Part shown: piece by piece, positions 30,573-41,222 of the stretch | How the letters are laid out: each line of letters begins with the position of its first letter | Numbering within the stretch: position 1 is the stretch's first letter | DNA from: Snowella sp. | Lineage (GTDB): Bacteria; Cyanobacteriota; Cyanobacteriia; Cyanobacteriales; Microcystaceae | Reading direction: 5' to 3' | DNA length: 57,294 nt | NCBI GenBank assembly: GCA_003249095.1 | Contig: QBMS01000013.1 | Coordinates: forward strand, 1 to 57,294 | Notes under the pieces: model-generated | What the model saw: the letters and a program-made list of their open reading frames with translations, nothing else | What the model was told of the DNA's origin: nothing | The model's database searches: none | Position numbers and translations under genes: made by a program

Positions 30573-31739
30573 ATGCACTGTATTGGATTGATGAGCGGTA
30601 CATCCGTCGATGGCATTGATGCTTGCCTAGTAGAAATCACAGGGTCAGGTCTCAATTTAAAAGTTGATCTCCTCAATGGGGCGACCTATCCCTATCCCGC
30701 AGAGTTGAGAGAAGAAATTATTGAAGTCGCTGGCGGTGCGTTTTTGAGTCTGCCTGAATTGGCTCACCTGGACGACGCGATCGCGGCCCAATTTGCCCTA
30801 GCTGCCCAAACCGTCCAGAAAGGAATGCCCCCAGCCGACTTAATTGGCTCTCACGGCCAGACCGTATTTCATCGTCCGCCCGATGCCTCAAAACCGATTG
30901 AATTAGGTTACAGTTGGCAACTAGGTAGGGGAGACGTTTTAGCCCATCTGACAGGAATTCCCACCGTTAGTAATTTTCGCGTAGCAGATATTGCCGCAGG
31001 AGGTCAGGGCGCACCCCTTGTCCCCAAAGTGGATGCCTGTCTGCTTAGTCATCCGACAGAACATCGCTGTATCCAAAATTTGGGGGGAATCGGCAACGTC
31101 ACCTATCTTCCCCCCCGACACCAAGAGCATTGGGAAGACCATATTTGCGGTTGGGATACGGGCCCTGCCAATGTCTTGATTGATTTAGCGGTGCAAAAAT
31201 TCACCCAGGGCAAGCAAACCTACGATCCCAATGGTCAGTGGGCCGCCCAGGGAAAATTCTGCCAAGAACTGGTTGATCATTGGTTACAACAAGCTTTCTT
31301 TAAACATCCGCCACCCAAATCAACGGGAAGAGAGCTTTTTGGGGAAATGTATCTCAGTAATTGTTGGACAGAAGCCCAATCCTATGAACTCAGTGAGAGT
31401 GATTTTTTAGCGACCCTAACCGAATTAACGGTTCTTTCTGTCATTGATAGTTATCAGCGTTTTTTACCCCACCTACCCCATAGCATTCTTTTATGCGGGG
31501 GAGGAAGTCATAATTTATACTTAAGGGAACGCTTTAAGGCGAATTTACCATCGGAAACAATATTATTGACGACGGACGACGTGGGACTCAATGTCAACTT
31601 CAAAGAGGCGATCGCCTTTGCGGTGCTGGCCTACTGGCGTTTTCATGACGGATTCACGGGGAACTTACCCCAGGTAACAGGGGCTAAACAATCCCAATTA
31701 CTCGGAGAAATTCACCGTCCCGTGTTGTCACCATCCTGA
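30573..31739 (+). CDS. anmK: anhydro-N-acetylmuramic acid kinase
   Basis: A 388-residue kinase that opens and phosphorylates 1,6-anhydro-MurNAc to MurNAc-6-P in peptidoglycan recycling. It starts at ATG 30573 with an AGAGG site upstream; a longer frame to 30486 overlaps yggT and lacks support. Motifs: [77 protein letters not shown] and [13 protein letters not shown]. All are typical of AnmK of the ASKHA fold. Confidence 0.94.
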   Translation: MHCIGLMSGTSVDGIDACLVEITGSGLNLKVDLLNGATYPYPAELREEIIEVAGGAFLSLPELAHLDDAIAAQFALAAQTVQKGMPPADLIGSHGQTVFHRPPDASKPIELGYSWQLGRGDVLAHLTGIPTVSNFRVADIAAGGQGAPLVPKVDACLLSHPTEHRCIQNLGGIGNVTYLPPRHQEHWEDHICGWDTGPANVLIDLAVQKFTQGKQTYDPNGQWAAQGKFCQELVDHWLQQAFFKHPPPKSTGRELFGEMYLSNCWTEAQSYELSESDFLATLTELTVLSVIDSYQRFLPHLPHSILLCGGGSHNLYLRERFKANLPSETILLTTDDVGLNVNFKEAIAFAVLAYWRFHDGFTGNLPQVTGAKQSQLLGEIHRPVLSPS

Positions 31740-31853
31740 CGTTTTGGGGTGAATAATTTTCTCCGTAGTGGTAAGTTTTACACCGCTTGTGGGAATACTA
31801 AGATTACAAAGGTGTATTTTCAAACCTCACAATTAATTATAAGGAGTGGCAGC

Positions 31854-32297
31854 TTGACACACACCTTTTTAATGGAAGCAGGACGTTGGAATATTGAAGG
31901 TCATTGGCTAGAACGCAATGAAATGCCTATGGCCGTAAAAGGACGGACGATTATCGCCTGGAATCAAGAAGACTGGTTTACAATGGTGACAAAACTCGTT
32001 TTTCCCGATAGCGATCGCGACGAAATATCTTTTCAATATCGCGGACGGTTAAATGGCGAAGAACGCCAATATACCTACGTGTTGCAACAAAGTGTCTTAG
32101 GGCGAGTCGAAGGAGAAGGATGGATTGCACCAGAATCCATTATTCAACGCTATTGGGTTCTCGGCGATCGCCAACGCAAAAGTGGTTTCGAGACATTTCA
32201 CCGCTTGAGTGACCATCGTTATCATTTTGCTGGTGGCATTCTGGCGGGCCATTATCTCACCAGTACGATGGAAGCCATCCTAGAACGCCAACCCTAA
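31854..32297 (+). CDS. conserved cyanobacterial protein, TTG start
   Basis: I take the TTG at 31854 as start (147 aa, MTHTFLMEAGRWNIEGHWLE), because AAGGAG lies 7 bases upstream. A GTG-initiated frame from 31749 has no such site. The sequence is rich in beta strands (TIIAWNQEDWFTMVTKLVFP, ISFQYRGRL, YTYVLQQSVLGRVEGEGWIA, SIIQRYWVLGDRQ) and ends GHYLTSTMEAILERQ, suggesting a small barrel or lipocalin-like fold. I recognise it only as a conserved cyanobacterial hypothetical. It lies 114 bases after anmK. Confidence 0.7.
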   Translation: MTHTFLMEAGRWNIEGHWLERNEMPMAVKGRTIIAWNQEDWFTMVTKLVFPDSDRDEISFQYRGRLNGEERQYTYVLQQSVLGRVEGEGWIAPESIIQRYWVLGDRQRKSGFETFHRLSDHRYHFAGGILAGHYLTSTMEAILERQP

Positions 32298-32352
32298 TTT
32301 TATCTAACCGAATTTCCTATTCCCTCATCACCCACCCAAGGTTTGTTCAACT

Positions 32353-33918
32353 ATGCCTCCCGATACCAGACATCGCCGCCTACTTGCTAACCGTTATCAA
32401 CTGATAGAACTTGCGGGGAGTGGTGCTATGGGACAAGTTTATCGAGCGGAGGATAAACTCCTCGGTGGAGTCACGGTCGCCGTTAAGTTTCTTTCCCAAG
32501 CCCTACTCAATCAAAAAATGAAAGAACGCTTTGAGCGAGAAGCGACCATTTCGGCTCTGTTGGGGGAAAAAAGCAGTCATATTGTGCGTGTGAAGGATTA
32601 TGGATTGGATGAAAAAGAAATTCCCTTTTATGTGATGGAATTTTTGCAAGGGGAAAGTCTGAGTGATGTGATCAAATATCGACCCTTGACCGTTGATCGC
32701 TTTTTAAAGGTCGTGCGTCAAATCTGTTTTGGCTTAGAGTCCGCCCACAAAGGAATTCTGTATCAAGGGGAACTCTGTCCGATTATCCATCGAGATATTA
32801 AACCCAGTAATATTCTGATCGTCGAAGATGCCGCCCTGGGAGAATTGGTGAAAATTCTCGATTTTGGGATTGCCAAACTGGTTCAATCCGAAGAATCCCA
32901 AACCCAAGCCTTCATGGGAACCCTCGCCTATTGTTCCCCTGAGCAGATGGAAGGCAAGGAACTGGATAACCGTTCAGATATTTATAGTTTGGGCATTATG
33001 ATGTACGAGATGCTCACGGGGGATATGCCCTTATTTCCCGATAATTCTTCCTTTGGCGGTTGGTATGAAGCCCATCACCACACCAAGCCCCAACCCATGA
33101 ACCCCATTCATCGGGTTCCAAAGGTGATCGAAGCACTGGTGATGAAATGTTTAGCCAAATCTCCCCAAAGCCGTCCCCAAAAAATAGATGAAGTTCTACG
33201 GGCGATCGAAGCGATCGAAGCCGTCCCAACGAGTCAATCCAAACCTGTTACTCAAGTCAAACCTCTGCCCGACCTCGACCCTACCATTATCAATCTTCCC
33301 GATAATAGTGGCCCCACGATTGTTGCCGATAAAAGCTTTTCTCGCACCACCCTCCCTGGGGTCAAGGAAACCTGTTTACAAATGGGCTGGCCCCAGGATA
33401 AACCCGTTCAAAAAATTGTTTTTCCCCAGATTCTACGGGCCTCCGAAGGAACCTTTGCCACGCTTTGGGTGATGTTAGATCAACAGGATATCCTCAGCCG
33501 TATGACGAGTATTCGTTATAACCAGTTTTTAATGATGACCTCCCCCCACCCCATGCTGCTCTGGATTACCGTGCTTTATCATCGGGAACATGGGCCGCGC
33601 TGGTTGCCGTGTTATCTGGATTTAAAAACTTCTTCAGGTCAACGTCTTGCCACCCTATTAGGGGAAGGCAGCAAATATTGGATTTTGTTTTTTTCGTTGG
33701 AAAATCCCCAACGGTGTCAACAATCTATGACCGCAACCATTGCACCGAATCAATGCAAATTACTTAAGGAATGGGCGGAAAACAGTCAGACAATCCCAGG
33801 AGGCAAGCCCCAAATCACCAAGCGATTATTAAAACAAGAATTTGAAAAACTCAAGCCCAAAATTGTCGCTAAATTAGCGAATGTCAATCCTGCTTACGCG
33901 AAAGATGTCTCTAGTTGA
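32353..33918 (+). CDS. serine/threonine protein kinase
   Basis: A 521-residue Hanks-type kinase. The catalytic domain occupies residues 15-275: glycine loop GSGAMGQV (22-29), Lys45 in VAVKF, HRDIKPSN (146-153) with Asp148, DFG (170-172), and SPE (195-197) at the end of the activation segment. All catalytic residues are present. After a Pro/Thr linker (about 275-335) comes a C-terminal domain of about 185 residues without transmembrane segments that I do not recognise, probably a cyanobacterial sensor or effector module. A membrane-anchored GTPase gene follows after 106 bases, suggesting a functional pair. Confidence 0.9.
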   Translation: MPPDTRHRRLLANRYQLIELAGSGAMGQVYRAEDKLLGGVTVAVKFLSQALLNQKMKERFEREATISALLGEKSSHIVRVKDYGLDEKEIPFYVMEFLQGESLSDVIKYRPLTVDRFLKVVRQICFGLESAHKGILYQGELCPIIHRDIKPSNILIVEDAALGELVKILDFGIAKLVQSEESQTQAFMGTLAYCSPEQMEGKELDNRSDIYSLGIMMYEMLTGDMPLFPDNSSFGGWYEAHHHTKPQPMNPIHRVPKVIEALVMKCLAKSPQSRPQKIDEVLRAIEAIEAVPTSQSKPVTQVKPLPDLDPTIINLPDNSGPTIVADKSFSRTTLPGVKETCLQMGWPQDKPVQKIVFPQILRASEGTFATLWVMLDQQDILSRMTSIRYNQFLMMTSPHPMLLWITVLYHREHGPRWLPCYLDLKTSSGQRLATLLGEGSKYWILFFSLENPQRCQQSMTATIAPNQCKLLKEWAENSQTIPGGKPQITKRLLKQEFEKLKPKIVAKLANVNPAYAKDVSS

Positions 33919-34024
33919 TGTAACCATATTCCCAGGGCAAGTATTCCCGATATTGATCAATCACAGGTTTAAAGCCGTTGCCTGTAACTCATTCAACTGC
34001 ATACTGCTATAGCACGATCCCTCC

Positions 34025-35020
34025 ATGCCCAAGTCAGTGAATCAAGCCCATCCCTCCTATAACTTTCTGAATATTGGTGAACGGGGTGTCGGCAAAACCG
34101 TTTTCTTTTCCGCTTGCTATCTCGAATGCCACCAGGATAAAGAACAACAGCGTCTCATTTGGTTTGACTGCGAAGATAAAGAAGTTCGTCAAACGATTGA
34201 TGAAATCTTGATTTATGTGGCTAAAAACGGAAAGTATCCCCCCGCAACCCTTAAGATTACTAATTTTGAATTTGCCCTCAAACAACGCCATCAACGGGGC
34301 AGTAAGACCATCGGACGGGTGCAATGGTGGGATACTCCAGGGGAAATTTGTAATATCAACAATCCTTCTTTTACAACAATTTTAGGAAATACGGATGGAT
34401 TTTTCCTTTTTTTAGAGGCTCCTAGTTTGGTCAGAGTGGCCGATAGCGTTACGGCTCTAACTCAGTTTTTACGACCTTTGCAGGAGGTAATTGAACTGAT
34501 CAGCCATCAAACCCTGGATCTTCCCCTGGCTGTGATTTTGACCAAATGTGATTATCTTCCAGAGCATCCCCTCTATTGGCAACGATTAAAAAAATCTCTC
34601 CAACCTTTAACGATGAAATTAGGGGAACTCGGTGTTAATTATCAACTTTTTTATTCGGAAATTCCCATTGCGATCGCCGATGGCGTTTCGACTCTCCAAT
34701 TAAACCGTGTGGGAACGCCCATTTATTGGTTATTTTCAGAAATTCACAAATCCCGTTCCTCCGAACCTCTCGTCGAAAAAACTCAATCCCAAAACACAGA
34801 TTACTATATTCCTACACCGTTACCTGGTATTCTCAAGCCCTTTTTAGGCAATAATCCCCAACTGAATTTACTCAATCAAATCCCGAAACGGCGGGTATTA
34901 TTGGGATTAATGATATTTATGGGGTTGATAGCTCTGAGTGCGGCGGTTATCTTACAACAAAACCTTCGGGAGAATCTTTTCCCGTCTTTGCCCCCAGTCG
35001 AGAAAAGTTTGTCTCCATAA
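34025..35020 (+). CDS. membrane-anchored GTPase-like P-loop protein
   Basis: A 331-residue protein with a Walker A motif GERGVGKT (18-25), a DxxG-like switch in QWWDTPGE (about residue 100-107), and a TKCD base-recognition motif (about 173-176) in place of NKxD. Together these indicate a TRAFAC-class GTPase. A single transmembrane helix near the C-terminus (about 287-309, [18 protein letters not shown]) would anchor the domain on the cytoplasmic side. It directly follows the Ser/Thr kinase gene. Function is unknown; phosphorylation by the kinase is conceivable but not shown. Confidence 0.75.
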   Translation: MPKSVNQAHPSYNFLNIGERGVGKTVFFSACYLECHQDKEQQRLIWFDCEDKEVRQTIDEILIYVAKNGKYPPATLKITNFEFALKQRHQRGSKTIGRVQWWDTPGEICNINNPSFTTILGNTDGFFLFLEAPSLVRVADSVTALTQFLRPLQEVIELISHQTLDLPLAVILTKCDYLPEHPLYWQRLKKSLQPLTMKLGELGVNYQLFYSEIPIAIADGVSTLQLNRVGTPIYWLFSEIHKSRSSEPLVEKTQSQNTDYYIPTPLPGILKPFLGNNPQLNLLNQIPKRRVLLGLMIFMGLIALSAAVILQQNLRENLFPSLPPVEKSLSP

Positions 35021-35141
35021 AATTATCTCAAAATTTTTGAAAGGATTAACTGATAGACCTTCTACCCATTCAACCTACCTGGTTTTTTCTAAGCAAGCTA
35101 TCATAGGAAAAATACGTCATTATGCTCCTACTTATTCAATA

Positions 35142-37028
35142 ATGAAACGCTCCTCTCCGCGACAGCCTCACCACTCTTTTGTTTCGACCATTTTTCTTAT
35201 TCGGTTGTTTACCAGTTGGGCATTAATTCCAGGGTTATTGGTCGCCACACCCGCGATCGCCCAATCTAAAGCGGATAGTCCAACCATGACCTATGGACAA
35301 CTCTATAAAGATATTAAAAGTGGTCAGGTGAAAAAGGTAGAGATTGATCCGCTTGCCCAAAAAGCAAGAGTTACCCTCAAGGGTCAAGCCGAAGATGCCG
35401 CACCGAAGACGGTTAAATTATTTAAAACCAATCCTGAATTAATTGAATTATTGAAAACCAGTCAGGTTAACTGGGGCATTCGTCGCACGTCTGATAATTC
35501 TGCCCTGGTGAATCTCTTGAGTCACGTGATCATTGCGGGAATTTTGATCGGGCTGTTGTTGATGATTATTCGTCGTTCAACCCAGGCTTCAGGTCAGGCC
35601 ATGAGTTTTGGTAAATCCCGTGCGCGGTTCCAGATGGAAGCTAAAACAGGCGTGGGTTTTGGGAATGTAGCGGGTATTGATGAAGCCAAGGAAGAACTGC
35701 AAGAAGTGGTGACATTTCTTAAACAGCCTGAAAAATTTACAGCCATTGGAGCCAAAATTCCCAGGGGTGTTTTATTAATTGGGCCGCCTGGAACGGGAAA
35801 AACTCTCCTCGCTAAGGCGATCGCGGGAGAAGCAGGGGTTCCTTTTTTTAGCATTTCGGGTTCGGAATTTGTCGAAATGTTTGTGGGAGTCGGTGCCTCA
35901 CGAGTACGGGATTTATTTAAAAAAGCGAAGGAAAATGCGCCTTGCTTAATCTTTATTGATGAAATTGATGCCGTCGGTCGCCAACGGGGTGTGGGCTACG
36001 GGGGCGGAAATGATGAGAGGGAACAGACCCTGAATCAATTATTGACGGAAATGGATGGATTCGAGGGAAATACGGGAATTATTGTCATTGCCGCTACTAA
36101 TCGCCCCGATGTCTTAGATTCGGCCCTGCTCCGTCCTGGACGCTTTGATCGTCAAGTCATGGTAGATTATCCCGATCTCAATGGTCGGCATAAAATTTTA
36201 GAAATCCATGCCCAAGACAAGAAAGTGGATGAAGAAGTCGAACTTGCAACGGTTGCGCGACGGACTCCAGGATTTACGGGGGCAGATCTGGCAAACGTTC
36301 TGAATGAAGCGGCAATTTTTACGGCTAGGCGACGCAAAGAAGCGATCACGATGGCAGAAATCAATGATGCGATCGACCGTGTGGTGGCGGGGATGGAAGG
36401 AACGCCGTTGATTGACAATAAAAGTAAACGTCTGATCGCCTATCACGAAGTTGGTCATGCTTTGGTGGGAACGTTATCGCCTGGCCATGATCCTGTGGAA
36501 AAAGTCACCCTCATTCCCAGGGGACAGGCCCAGGGTTTAACCTGGTTTACTCCCGATGAAGAGCAGGGTTTAATGACGCGATCGCAGTTATTGGCGAGAA
36601 TTGCTGGCTTATTGGGGGGAAGGGTTGCCGAAGAAGTCATTTTTGGGGATGCGGAAATCACCACGGGAGCCAGTAACGACATTGAAAAAATCACCTATTA
36701 TGCTCGGCAAATGGTGACAAAATTGGGAATGTCTGAACTGGGTCTAGTTGCCCTAGAAGGGGAAAATGATAATTCCCTGGGAGGCGATTGGGGTAAACGG
36801 TCTGAATATTCCGAGGCGATCGCGGGTAAGGTGGATCAAGAAATTCGGCAGATCATCCGCGCAGCCCACCAACAAACCCATCAAATTATCGAAGAAAATC
36901 GAGTTTTGATGGATCAACTGGTGGATTTATTAATTGAACAGGAAACCATTGATGGGGATCAGTTCCGTCAATTAGTAGAAAAATTCCACGCTAAACAACA
37001 AGAGAAGGTCTTGGTGATGCAAGGTTAA
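35142..37028 (+). CDS. ftsH: ATP-dependent zinc metalloprotease FtsH
   Basis: A 628-residue membrane AAA+ protease, started at ATG 35142; an upstream frame overlapping the GTPase gene is not credible. An N-terminal hydrophobic segment with a signal-like end ([10 protein letters not shown]) and a second helix (about 125-146) bracket the lumenal domain. The AAA module has GPPGTGKT (211-218), [14 protein letters not shown] and the second region of homology [19 protein letters not shown]. The protease has HEVGH (435-439). Cyanobacteria have four FtsH paralogues, used mainly in photosystem II repair and stress adaptation; I cannot say which this is. It is followed by convergent cysH. Confidence 0.96.
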   Translation: MKRSSPRQPHHSFVSTIFLIRLFTSWALIPGLLVATPAIAQSKADSPTMTYGQLYKDIKSGQVKKVEIDPLAQKARVTLKGQAEDAAPKTVKLFKTNPELIELLKTSQVNWGIRRTSDNSALVNLLSHVIIAGILIGLLLMIIRRSTQASGQAMSFGKSRARFQMEAKTGVGFGNVAGIDEAKEELQEVVTFLKQPEKFTAIGAKIPRGVLLIGPPGTGKTLLAKAIAGEAGVPFFSISGSEFVEMFVGVGASRVRDLFKKAKENAPCLIFIDEIDAVGRQRGVGYGGGNDEREQTLNQLLTEMDGFEGNTGIIVIAATNRPDVLDSALLRPGRFDRQVMVDYPDLNGRHKILEIHAQDKKVDEEVELATVARRTPGFTGADLANVLNEAAIFTARRRKEAITMAEINDAIDRVVAGMEGTPLIDNKSKRLIAYHEVGHALVGTLSPGHDPVEKVTLIPRGQAQGLTWFTPDEEQGLMTRSQLLARIAGLLGGRVAEEVIFGDAEITTGASNDIEKITYYARQMVTKLGMSELGLVALEGENDNSLGGDWGKRSEYSEAIAGKVDQEIRQIIRAAHQQTHQIIEENRVLMDQLVDLLIEQETIDGDQFRQLVEKFHAKQQEKVLVMQG

Positions 37029-37059
37029 TCTATTCCTGTGATCCACTTAAACTAGTAGA

Positions 37060-37920
37060 TTATAAACTACTGGAATCTAAACTCTGGGCGGCTTCAGGGG
37101 TGAGGGGTAAATGCAATCCACACTCCTGTTTAACCCCGTGAAAACGGGTATCCCGTTCATTCTCATCACTAGCTAGTAGGGGACGACTAGAATGCCAATC
37201 CCCAACGGAAACGTAACCCTGATCAAAATAGGGATGATAGGGCAGGTTATAGGCCGTCAAATATTCATAAATATCTTTGGAGTTCCAGTTAAGAATGGGT
37301 AAAACTTTATACTGTTTTCCCTGTTTAACTAAGGGTTTCAATCCCTGACGGTGACTGGTTTGATCCTTTCTTAATCCTGCTAACCAGGCGATCGCCTTTA
37401 ATTCTCGCAAAGCCCGTTGCATCGGTTCTACCTTACGAATTTGGTCATAACGATTGAGGGACTCTAAGTCTTCCTGTTGCCAAAGTTTGCCGTAGAGGGC
37501 TTCCATGCGGGCGGGACTGAGGGGCGATTGGTAAACCTGTAAATTGAGATTAAGTTTTTGAGTTAATTCTTCGGCAAAGGTATAGGTTTCTGTCGGTAGA
37601 TAGCCCGTATCGATCCAAACAACGGGAATATTCGGGACAATTCGAGTGACCAAGTGCAACATCACCGCCGCTTGAATCCCAAAACTGGTACTCATTACCA
37701 AGCGATCGCCAAAGGTCTGGAATCCCCATTCAATAATTTTTTCGGAACTGGCGTTGACCAACTGCTGATTAATTGCGGTTAGATCAAGTTCAGGAAACTG
37801 ATTGTCTTCTCTGTCCTGTGTCTTTACCCAAGGGGAAGAGGCGATCGCCAGATTGGGAGGATTAGGGGAAGGAGCCGCAGAACGTTCGGAAGGCAAGTCA
37901 ATCAGTCTGGATTGTGACAT
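37060..37920 (-). CDS. cysH: phosphoadenosine phosphosulfate reductase
   Basis: A 286-residue assimilatory sulfate reduction enzyme that reduces PAPS to sulfite with thioredoxin. Motifs: [15 protein letters not shown] (PP-loop), [30 protein letters not shown], and the C-terminal catalytic Cys in VKQECGLH (Cys267). That is the only cysteine in the protein, so the Cys pairs that hold the Fe-S cluster in APS reductases are absent. This supports a PAPS-specific enzyme. The N-terminal 45 residues are Pro/Ser-rich and variable. Confidence 0.93.
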   Translation of the reverse strand: MSQSRLIDLPSERSAAPSPNPPNLAIASSPWVKTQDREDNQFPELDLTAINQQLVNASSEKIIEWGFQTFGDRLVMSTSFGIQAAVMLHLVTRIVPNIPVVWIDTGYLPTETYTFAEELTQKLNLNLQVYQSPLSPARMEALYGKLWQQEDLESLNRYDQIRKVEPMQRALRELKAIAWLAGLRKDQTSHRQGLKPLVKQGKQYKVLPILNWNSKDIYEYLTAYNLPYHPYFDQGYVSVGDWHSSRPLLASDENERDTRFHGVKQECGLHLPLTPEAAQSLDSSSL

Positions 37921-38331
37921 AGGGTTTTAAATTATTTGGTTAGTAGCAACTAAGATAGCCGAATTTAGGATAATCTTTGAGCTTTTCGTTTAATCAGAAA
38001 AATCACTCCACCCAGTCGTTAAGGGTTTTCAGTAAACGAGTTCAAATATTCCTTTTCTGTTTCACTTTTTTTATTCTACTGGCAGTCAGGGGGTTTTGAA
38101 GCGCGGTAATGTTATCAAATTAATAAATTTTCTTGTTCTTTGTTCCAATGACTCCCAAAGGTGATTTTGAGGCGATCACCAGAAGTTCCCACAGATCGTC
38201 AAGATTCATTAAGGATAGTCAGGAATTTATAGTAATAGGGAGCATCTTGCAGAAACTTCCGTCATAATTGAAATCAGTTCAAAACAGCAATGGGATGAAC
38301 CAATTACGGTGGTGTGAGGTCTGATGAATTC
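37921..38331. other. intergenic region between cysH and a DUF218 gene
   Basis: This is 411 bases, divergent promoters expected at both ends. A 39-codon frame (near 38148) has no ribosome-binding site or recognisable product. No hairpin terminator or RNA was recognised. Confidence 0.5.
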
Positions 38332-38937
38332 ATGTTACTCAAGCTTCGGTTTAATAAACAAGAAGCCTCGCTGGTTCCTGTCCGTAAAATGAGGACTAGT
38401 ATTCTTTGGTGGTTGTCACCCTTGATAGTTTTAGGGCTTCTGTCTGCTTATAAAGAAATAGAAAGTATTCGGGTAGAACCCCAGGCCATTTTTGTTTTGG
38501 GTGGCCACGAAAATCGAGAACGCATGGCGGCAAAATTAGCGGCCCAGTATCCCCAATTGCCCGTTTGGGTATCTTCGGGTAGTCCTGAAGGGTATGTTAA
38601 GCGTATTTTTGCAAAAGCAGGGGTTAAGGGCGATCGCCTGCATTTGAATTACCAAGCCAAGGATACCGTCACAAACTTTACGACCTTGGTAAATGTTCTC
38701 AAAAACCAAGACATCAAAAGTGTGTATCTAATCACTTCCGATAATCACATGACCCGCGCTCGACTAGTGGGTGAGATTATTTTTGGCAGTCAGGGAATTA
38801 TCCTCAAGCCCTTACCTGTGGCCTCCCATTTGCCTGCTGAAACCCCTGAAAAATCCCTCAGAGATGTCGCAAGGGCTTTGTTATGGTTAACAACAGGGCG
38901 AACGGGAGAAACGTTATTGCACATTTCCAAACACTAA
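38332..38937 (+). CDS. DUF218 (YdcF/SanA-like) membrane protein
   Basis: A 201-residue protein from ATG 38332 (a GTG six codons upstream is possible). One N-terminal transmembrane helix (SILWWLSPLIVLGLLSAY) is followed by a DUF218 domain: AIFVLGGHENRERMAAKLAA, VWVSSGSPEGYV, NYQAKDTVTNFTTLVNVL and LITSDNHMTRARLV. DUF218 proteins such as SanA, ElyC and YdcF are envelope-related, with proposed roles in lipid carrier or vancomycin-barrier functions. The stop codon is one base from that of the convergent cbiX gene. Confidence 0.85.
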   Translation: MLLKLRFNKQEASLVPVRKMRTSILWWLSPLIVLGLLSAYKEIESIRVEPQAIFVLGGHENRERMAAKLAAQYPQLPVWVSSGSPEGYVKRIFAKAGVKGDRLHLNYQAKDTVTNFTTLVNVLKNQDIKSVYLITSDNHMTRARLVGEIIFGSQGIILKPLPVASHLPAETPEKSLRDVARALLWLTTGRTGETLLHISKH

Positions 38938-38938
38938 T

Positions 38939-39988
38939 CTAGGGAACCTGCCAAATACGATTGTGGTAGGCTTCTGGCTCGGCATAGGGATCTTCGGCGG
39001 GATGGTCATGATGTCCGTGAGCATGATGGTCATGACTATGCCCGTGAGCATGATGATCATGGTGATCATGACTATGGCCGTGATCGTGATTATGTCCGTG
39101 AGCATGACCCTGGGCTTTTGCCACCAGACGGAATTTACAACTTTCGCAGTTCATATTCACCTGACCCAGTTGGGTTTCAATTTCCCGTTCCCTAGCGAGT
39201 TCTAGTAGTTGGGGTTGAATGCCCATTTCGGGTAAAGAGATCATTTCTATGTCGGGAAATGCGGCTTGTTCTGCTTCGGTATTAATAAAAATTTTCTTGA
39301 CTAACGCGCCTGTAAACAGGAAATAGGGCAACACGATAATCCGTTTGGGGTTATACAGTCTGGCTCGGCGGAACCCTTCTTCTAGTCGGGGATGGGTAAT
39401 GCCAATAAAGCAAGTTTCGACCGTTGCATAGCCACTGCCTTCCCATAACATCCGTGCCATTTTATAGACATCCCCATTGGCATCGGGATCGCTCGAACCC
39501 CGACCGACAAATAACAAAACGGTTTCTGCACGGGAAATGTTTCGGGGATTCATTTCAGGTTGATCTAATACTGCCAAGCGATCGCGCCAAAGATCAAGAA
39601 TACTAGGGGTAATGCCAAAATGACGGCCATAGGAAAACTTGATATGGGGATGTTTAAGTCGGCTACGGTCTAATTCATTGGTGACATCGAATTTATTGTG
39701 GCGAGCAGCAAATAACAAAATCGGTAGGGCAGAAATTTCGGTATAACCCTGTTCTACACAATAATCAACCCCTTTTTCGATAGAAGGTTCGGTTAGCTCC
39801 AAAAAACAAGGAATAACGGGACGGGATAGATCAAGTTCCTGATAGGCTTTGACAAAATCGAGGAAAGTCTGACGGCCATCATTGTCGCGGGTTCCGTGGC
39901 CGATCATTAATAAAGGACGAGCATAGGGCAAAGGAGGCAAGGTCAGGGCCGTGTAGGTCTGTTGAGCGTCTAAGTTTAAAGTGGGCAT
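38939..39988 (-). CDS. cbiX: sirohydrochlorin cobalto/ferrochelatase, long CbiX form
   Basis: A 349-residue two-module chelatase of the CbiX/SirB family that inserts Co2+ (cobalamin) or Fe2+ (siroheme) into sirohydrochlorin. The first module has [17 protein letters not shown] (His31) and [15 protein letters not shown]; the second has [20 protein letters not shown] and [17 protein letters not shown]. Then comes M279-N-C281-E-S-C284, the MXCXXC motif that holds an Fe-S centre in CbiX-long enzymes. A tail with 20 His in 36 residues (294-329) follows and probably buffers metal. It is convergent with the DUF218 gene, with one base between them. Confidence 0.88.
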   Translation of the reverse strand: MPTLNLDAQQTYTALTLPPLPYARPLLMIGHGTRDNDGRQTFLDFVKAYQELDLSRPVIPCFLELTEPSIEKGVDYCVEQGYTEISALPILLFAARHNKFDVTNELDRSRLKHPHIKFSYGRHFGITPSILDLWRDRLAVLDQPEMNPRNISRAETVLLFVGRGSSDPDANGDVYKMARMLWEGSGYATVETCFIGITHPRLEEGFRRARLYNPKRIIVLPYFLFTGALVKKIFINTEAEQAAFPDIEMISLPEMGIQPQLLELAREREIETQLGQVNMNCESCKFRLVAKAQGHAHGHNHDHGHSHDHHDHHAHGHSHDHHAHGHHDHPAEDPYAEPEAYHNRIWQVP

Positions 39989-40184
39989 TCTAGTCTAGGA
40001 AACTCCTTTTTAGTCCGTTTTAATGCTGTGTTGCGCTGAGTTGGACGGGTTAACGTTGGTCTGGTTTATCCTAGCATTTTTAGCCATTTGAGTCATCGCA
40101 GTTTGCGCCCAACTAAATGACAATAGATCTTGCCGTGATCGCAGTCTGATTCTACAGAAAGAAATTGTTGTCATTTATTTCCAT

Positions 40185-40222
40185 AAAAAAACTTGCTAGA
40201 TTTCCTTAAAATCTTAAGCAAG
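40185..40222 (-). terminator. terminator of the broken PEP-CTERM gene
   Basis: On the minus strand CTTGCT pairs with AGCAAG and AGATTT with AAATCT, around a 5-base loop with a 2-base bulge, followed by seven T residues. It lies 53 bases beyond the stop codon of the PEP-CTERM frame. Confidence 0.85.
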
Positions 40223-40274
40223 CCTTTACTGATTAGAGAAAAATGTGCAGAGACAAACTGTTCAACGTTTTTAG

Positions 40275-41222
40275 TCAACTTTGTTGATTATCTTTTAATT
40301 TTGCCAAGCGTCGTTTGAAGAAAGCACCAAAACCCGCCGCCGTTGCCGCACCCAAGATTGTGAGGGGTTCAGGAACTGCCGTTCCAGGGGCGAGAGCAGT
40401 TGTTTTTGTGTCAGGATTGGGATCGGTAGGAGTTTTATAGCCATCGTAGAAAACCGGATCATCCGTTCCAGCAGGGAGAGTTCCTCCCGTAAAAGTAGGA
40501 TTTCCGTAATAGAATGTATCGCTTAGATTTTTATCATAACCAATAATATGAGCCGCAACAATTAAGCCATTGGTTTCAGTAAGCGCATTTAAAACCGAGA
40601 TAAAATCTTTCCCATCCGCTAGATCAACTAAAACTCCTAAGGTTTCTCCGACTGAAATGGAGTTGGTATTTCCCCCGCTCCGATCAAAACCGAAGGTCGG
40701 CTTCTGTAAATTGATGGCATTTCCCTGGGGCAAGGTTGTACTGGGATTATAAACAAAATCCAACCCGTTAACGGAAGTACTCAGTCCGCTCGATGTCGAT
40801 GCAACCGAAGCATAGGGTTTGTAATCATAGGTCGTCGTTGTACCTACGATAGTATCTTTTTGATTGCCTGTTCCATAAACATTGGTTACGACGGTATCTT
40901 TTTTAAATAATCCACTCGCATCATTAAAGTAAACCTGCGAAATCAGGTTATTAGCGGCTAAAGAAATTGATTAAAATTAAAAAAGAACTTTGCCCGCCGC
41001 TCCGACATCTCCTCCATCAGTTATTTTCAGTGTGAATTTACCATTATCTGCATCACCGATGAGTTGGGGCCCAATATTTGCCCAGGTGCTGTAGGTGATA
41101 GAAGCAGCACTAGCGGGTAATATGCTCCCAGTCAAAACTAAAGTCGCGGCAGCGATGGTTGCTCCACCGACAAGGGATGCAATATTAATTGAGTTAGCTT
41201 TAATTTTTAACTCGTTAAACAT
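40275..41222 (-). pseudogene. PEP-CTERM protein gene interrupted by two in-frame TAA codons
   Basis: One continuous reading frame of 316 codons is broken only by TAA at 40977-40979 and TAA at 40971-40973. Before the stops: a signal peptide (LVGGATIAAATLVLTGSILP, then ASAASIT) and mature sequence ending GDVGAAGKVLF. After them: SISLAANNLISQVYFNDASG continuing to the sorting signal VPEPLTILGAATAAGFGAFF and a basic tail (KRRLAK). A promoter-proximal start and a good terminator remain. The product would be an exosortase substrate of about 315 residues. Either the gene is recently inactivated, the two stops are read through, or the base call is wrong. Confidence 0.8.

Noticed and set aside
34938-35141. 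N-terminal extension of FtsH overlapping the GTPase gene
   Set aside because: The extension lacks a start signal and is unlike FtsH. The ATG at 35142 gives the normal length with a proper N-terminal hydrophobic segment.
38148-38267. 39-codon ORF in the cysH-DUF218 gap
   Set aside because: No ribosome-binding site, no recognisable product, ordinary chance length.
38963-39205. Plus-strand Met/Val-rich frame resembling a membrane protein
   Set aside because: It is the antisense image of the histidine-rich tail of CbiX (His codons read as Met/Val codons).
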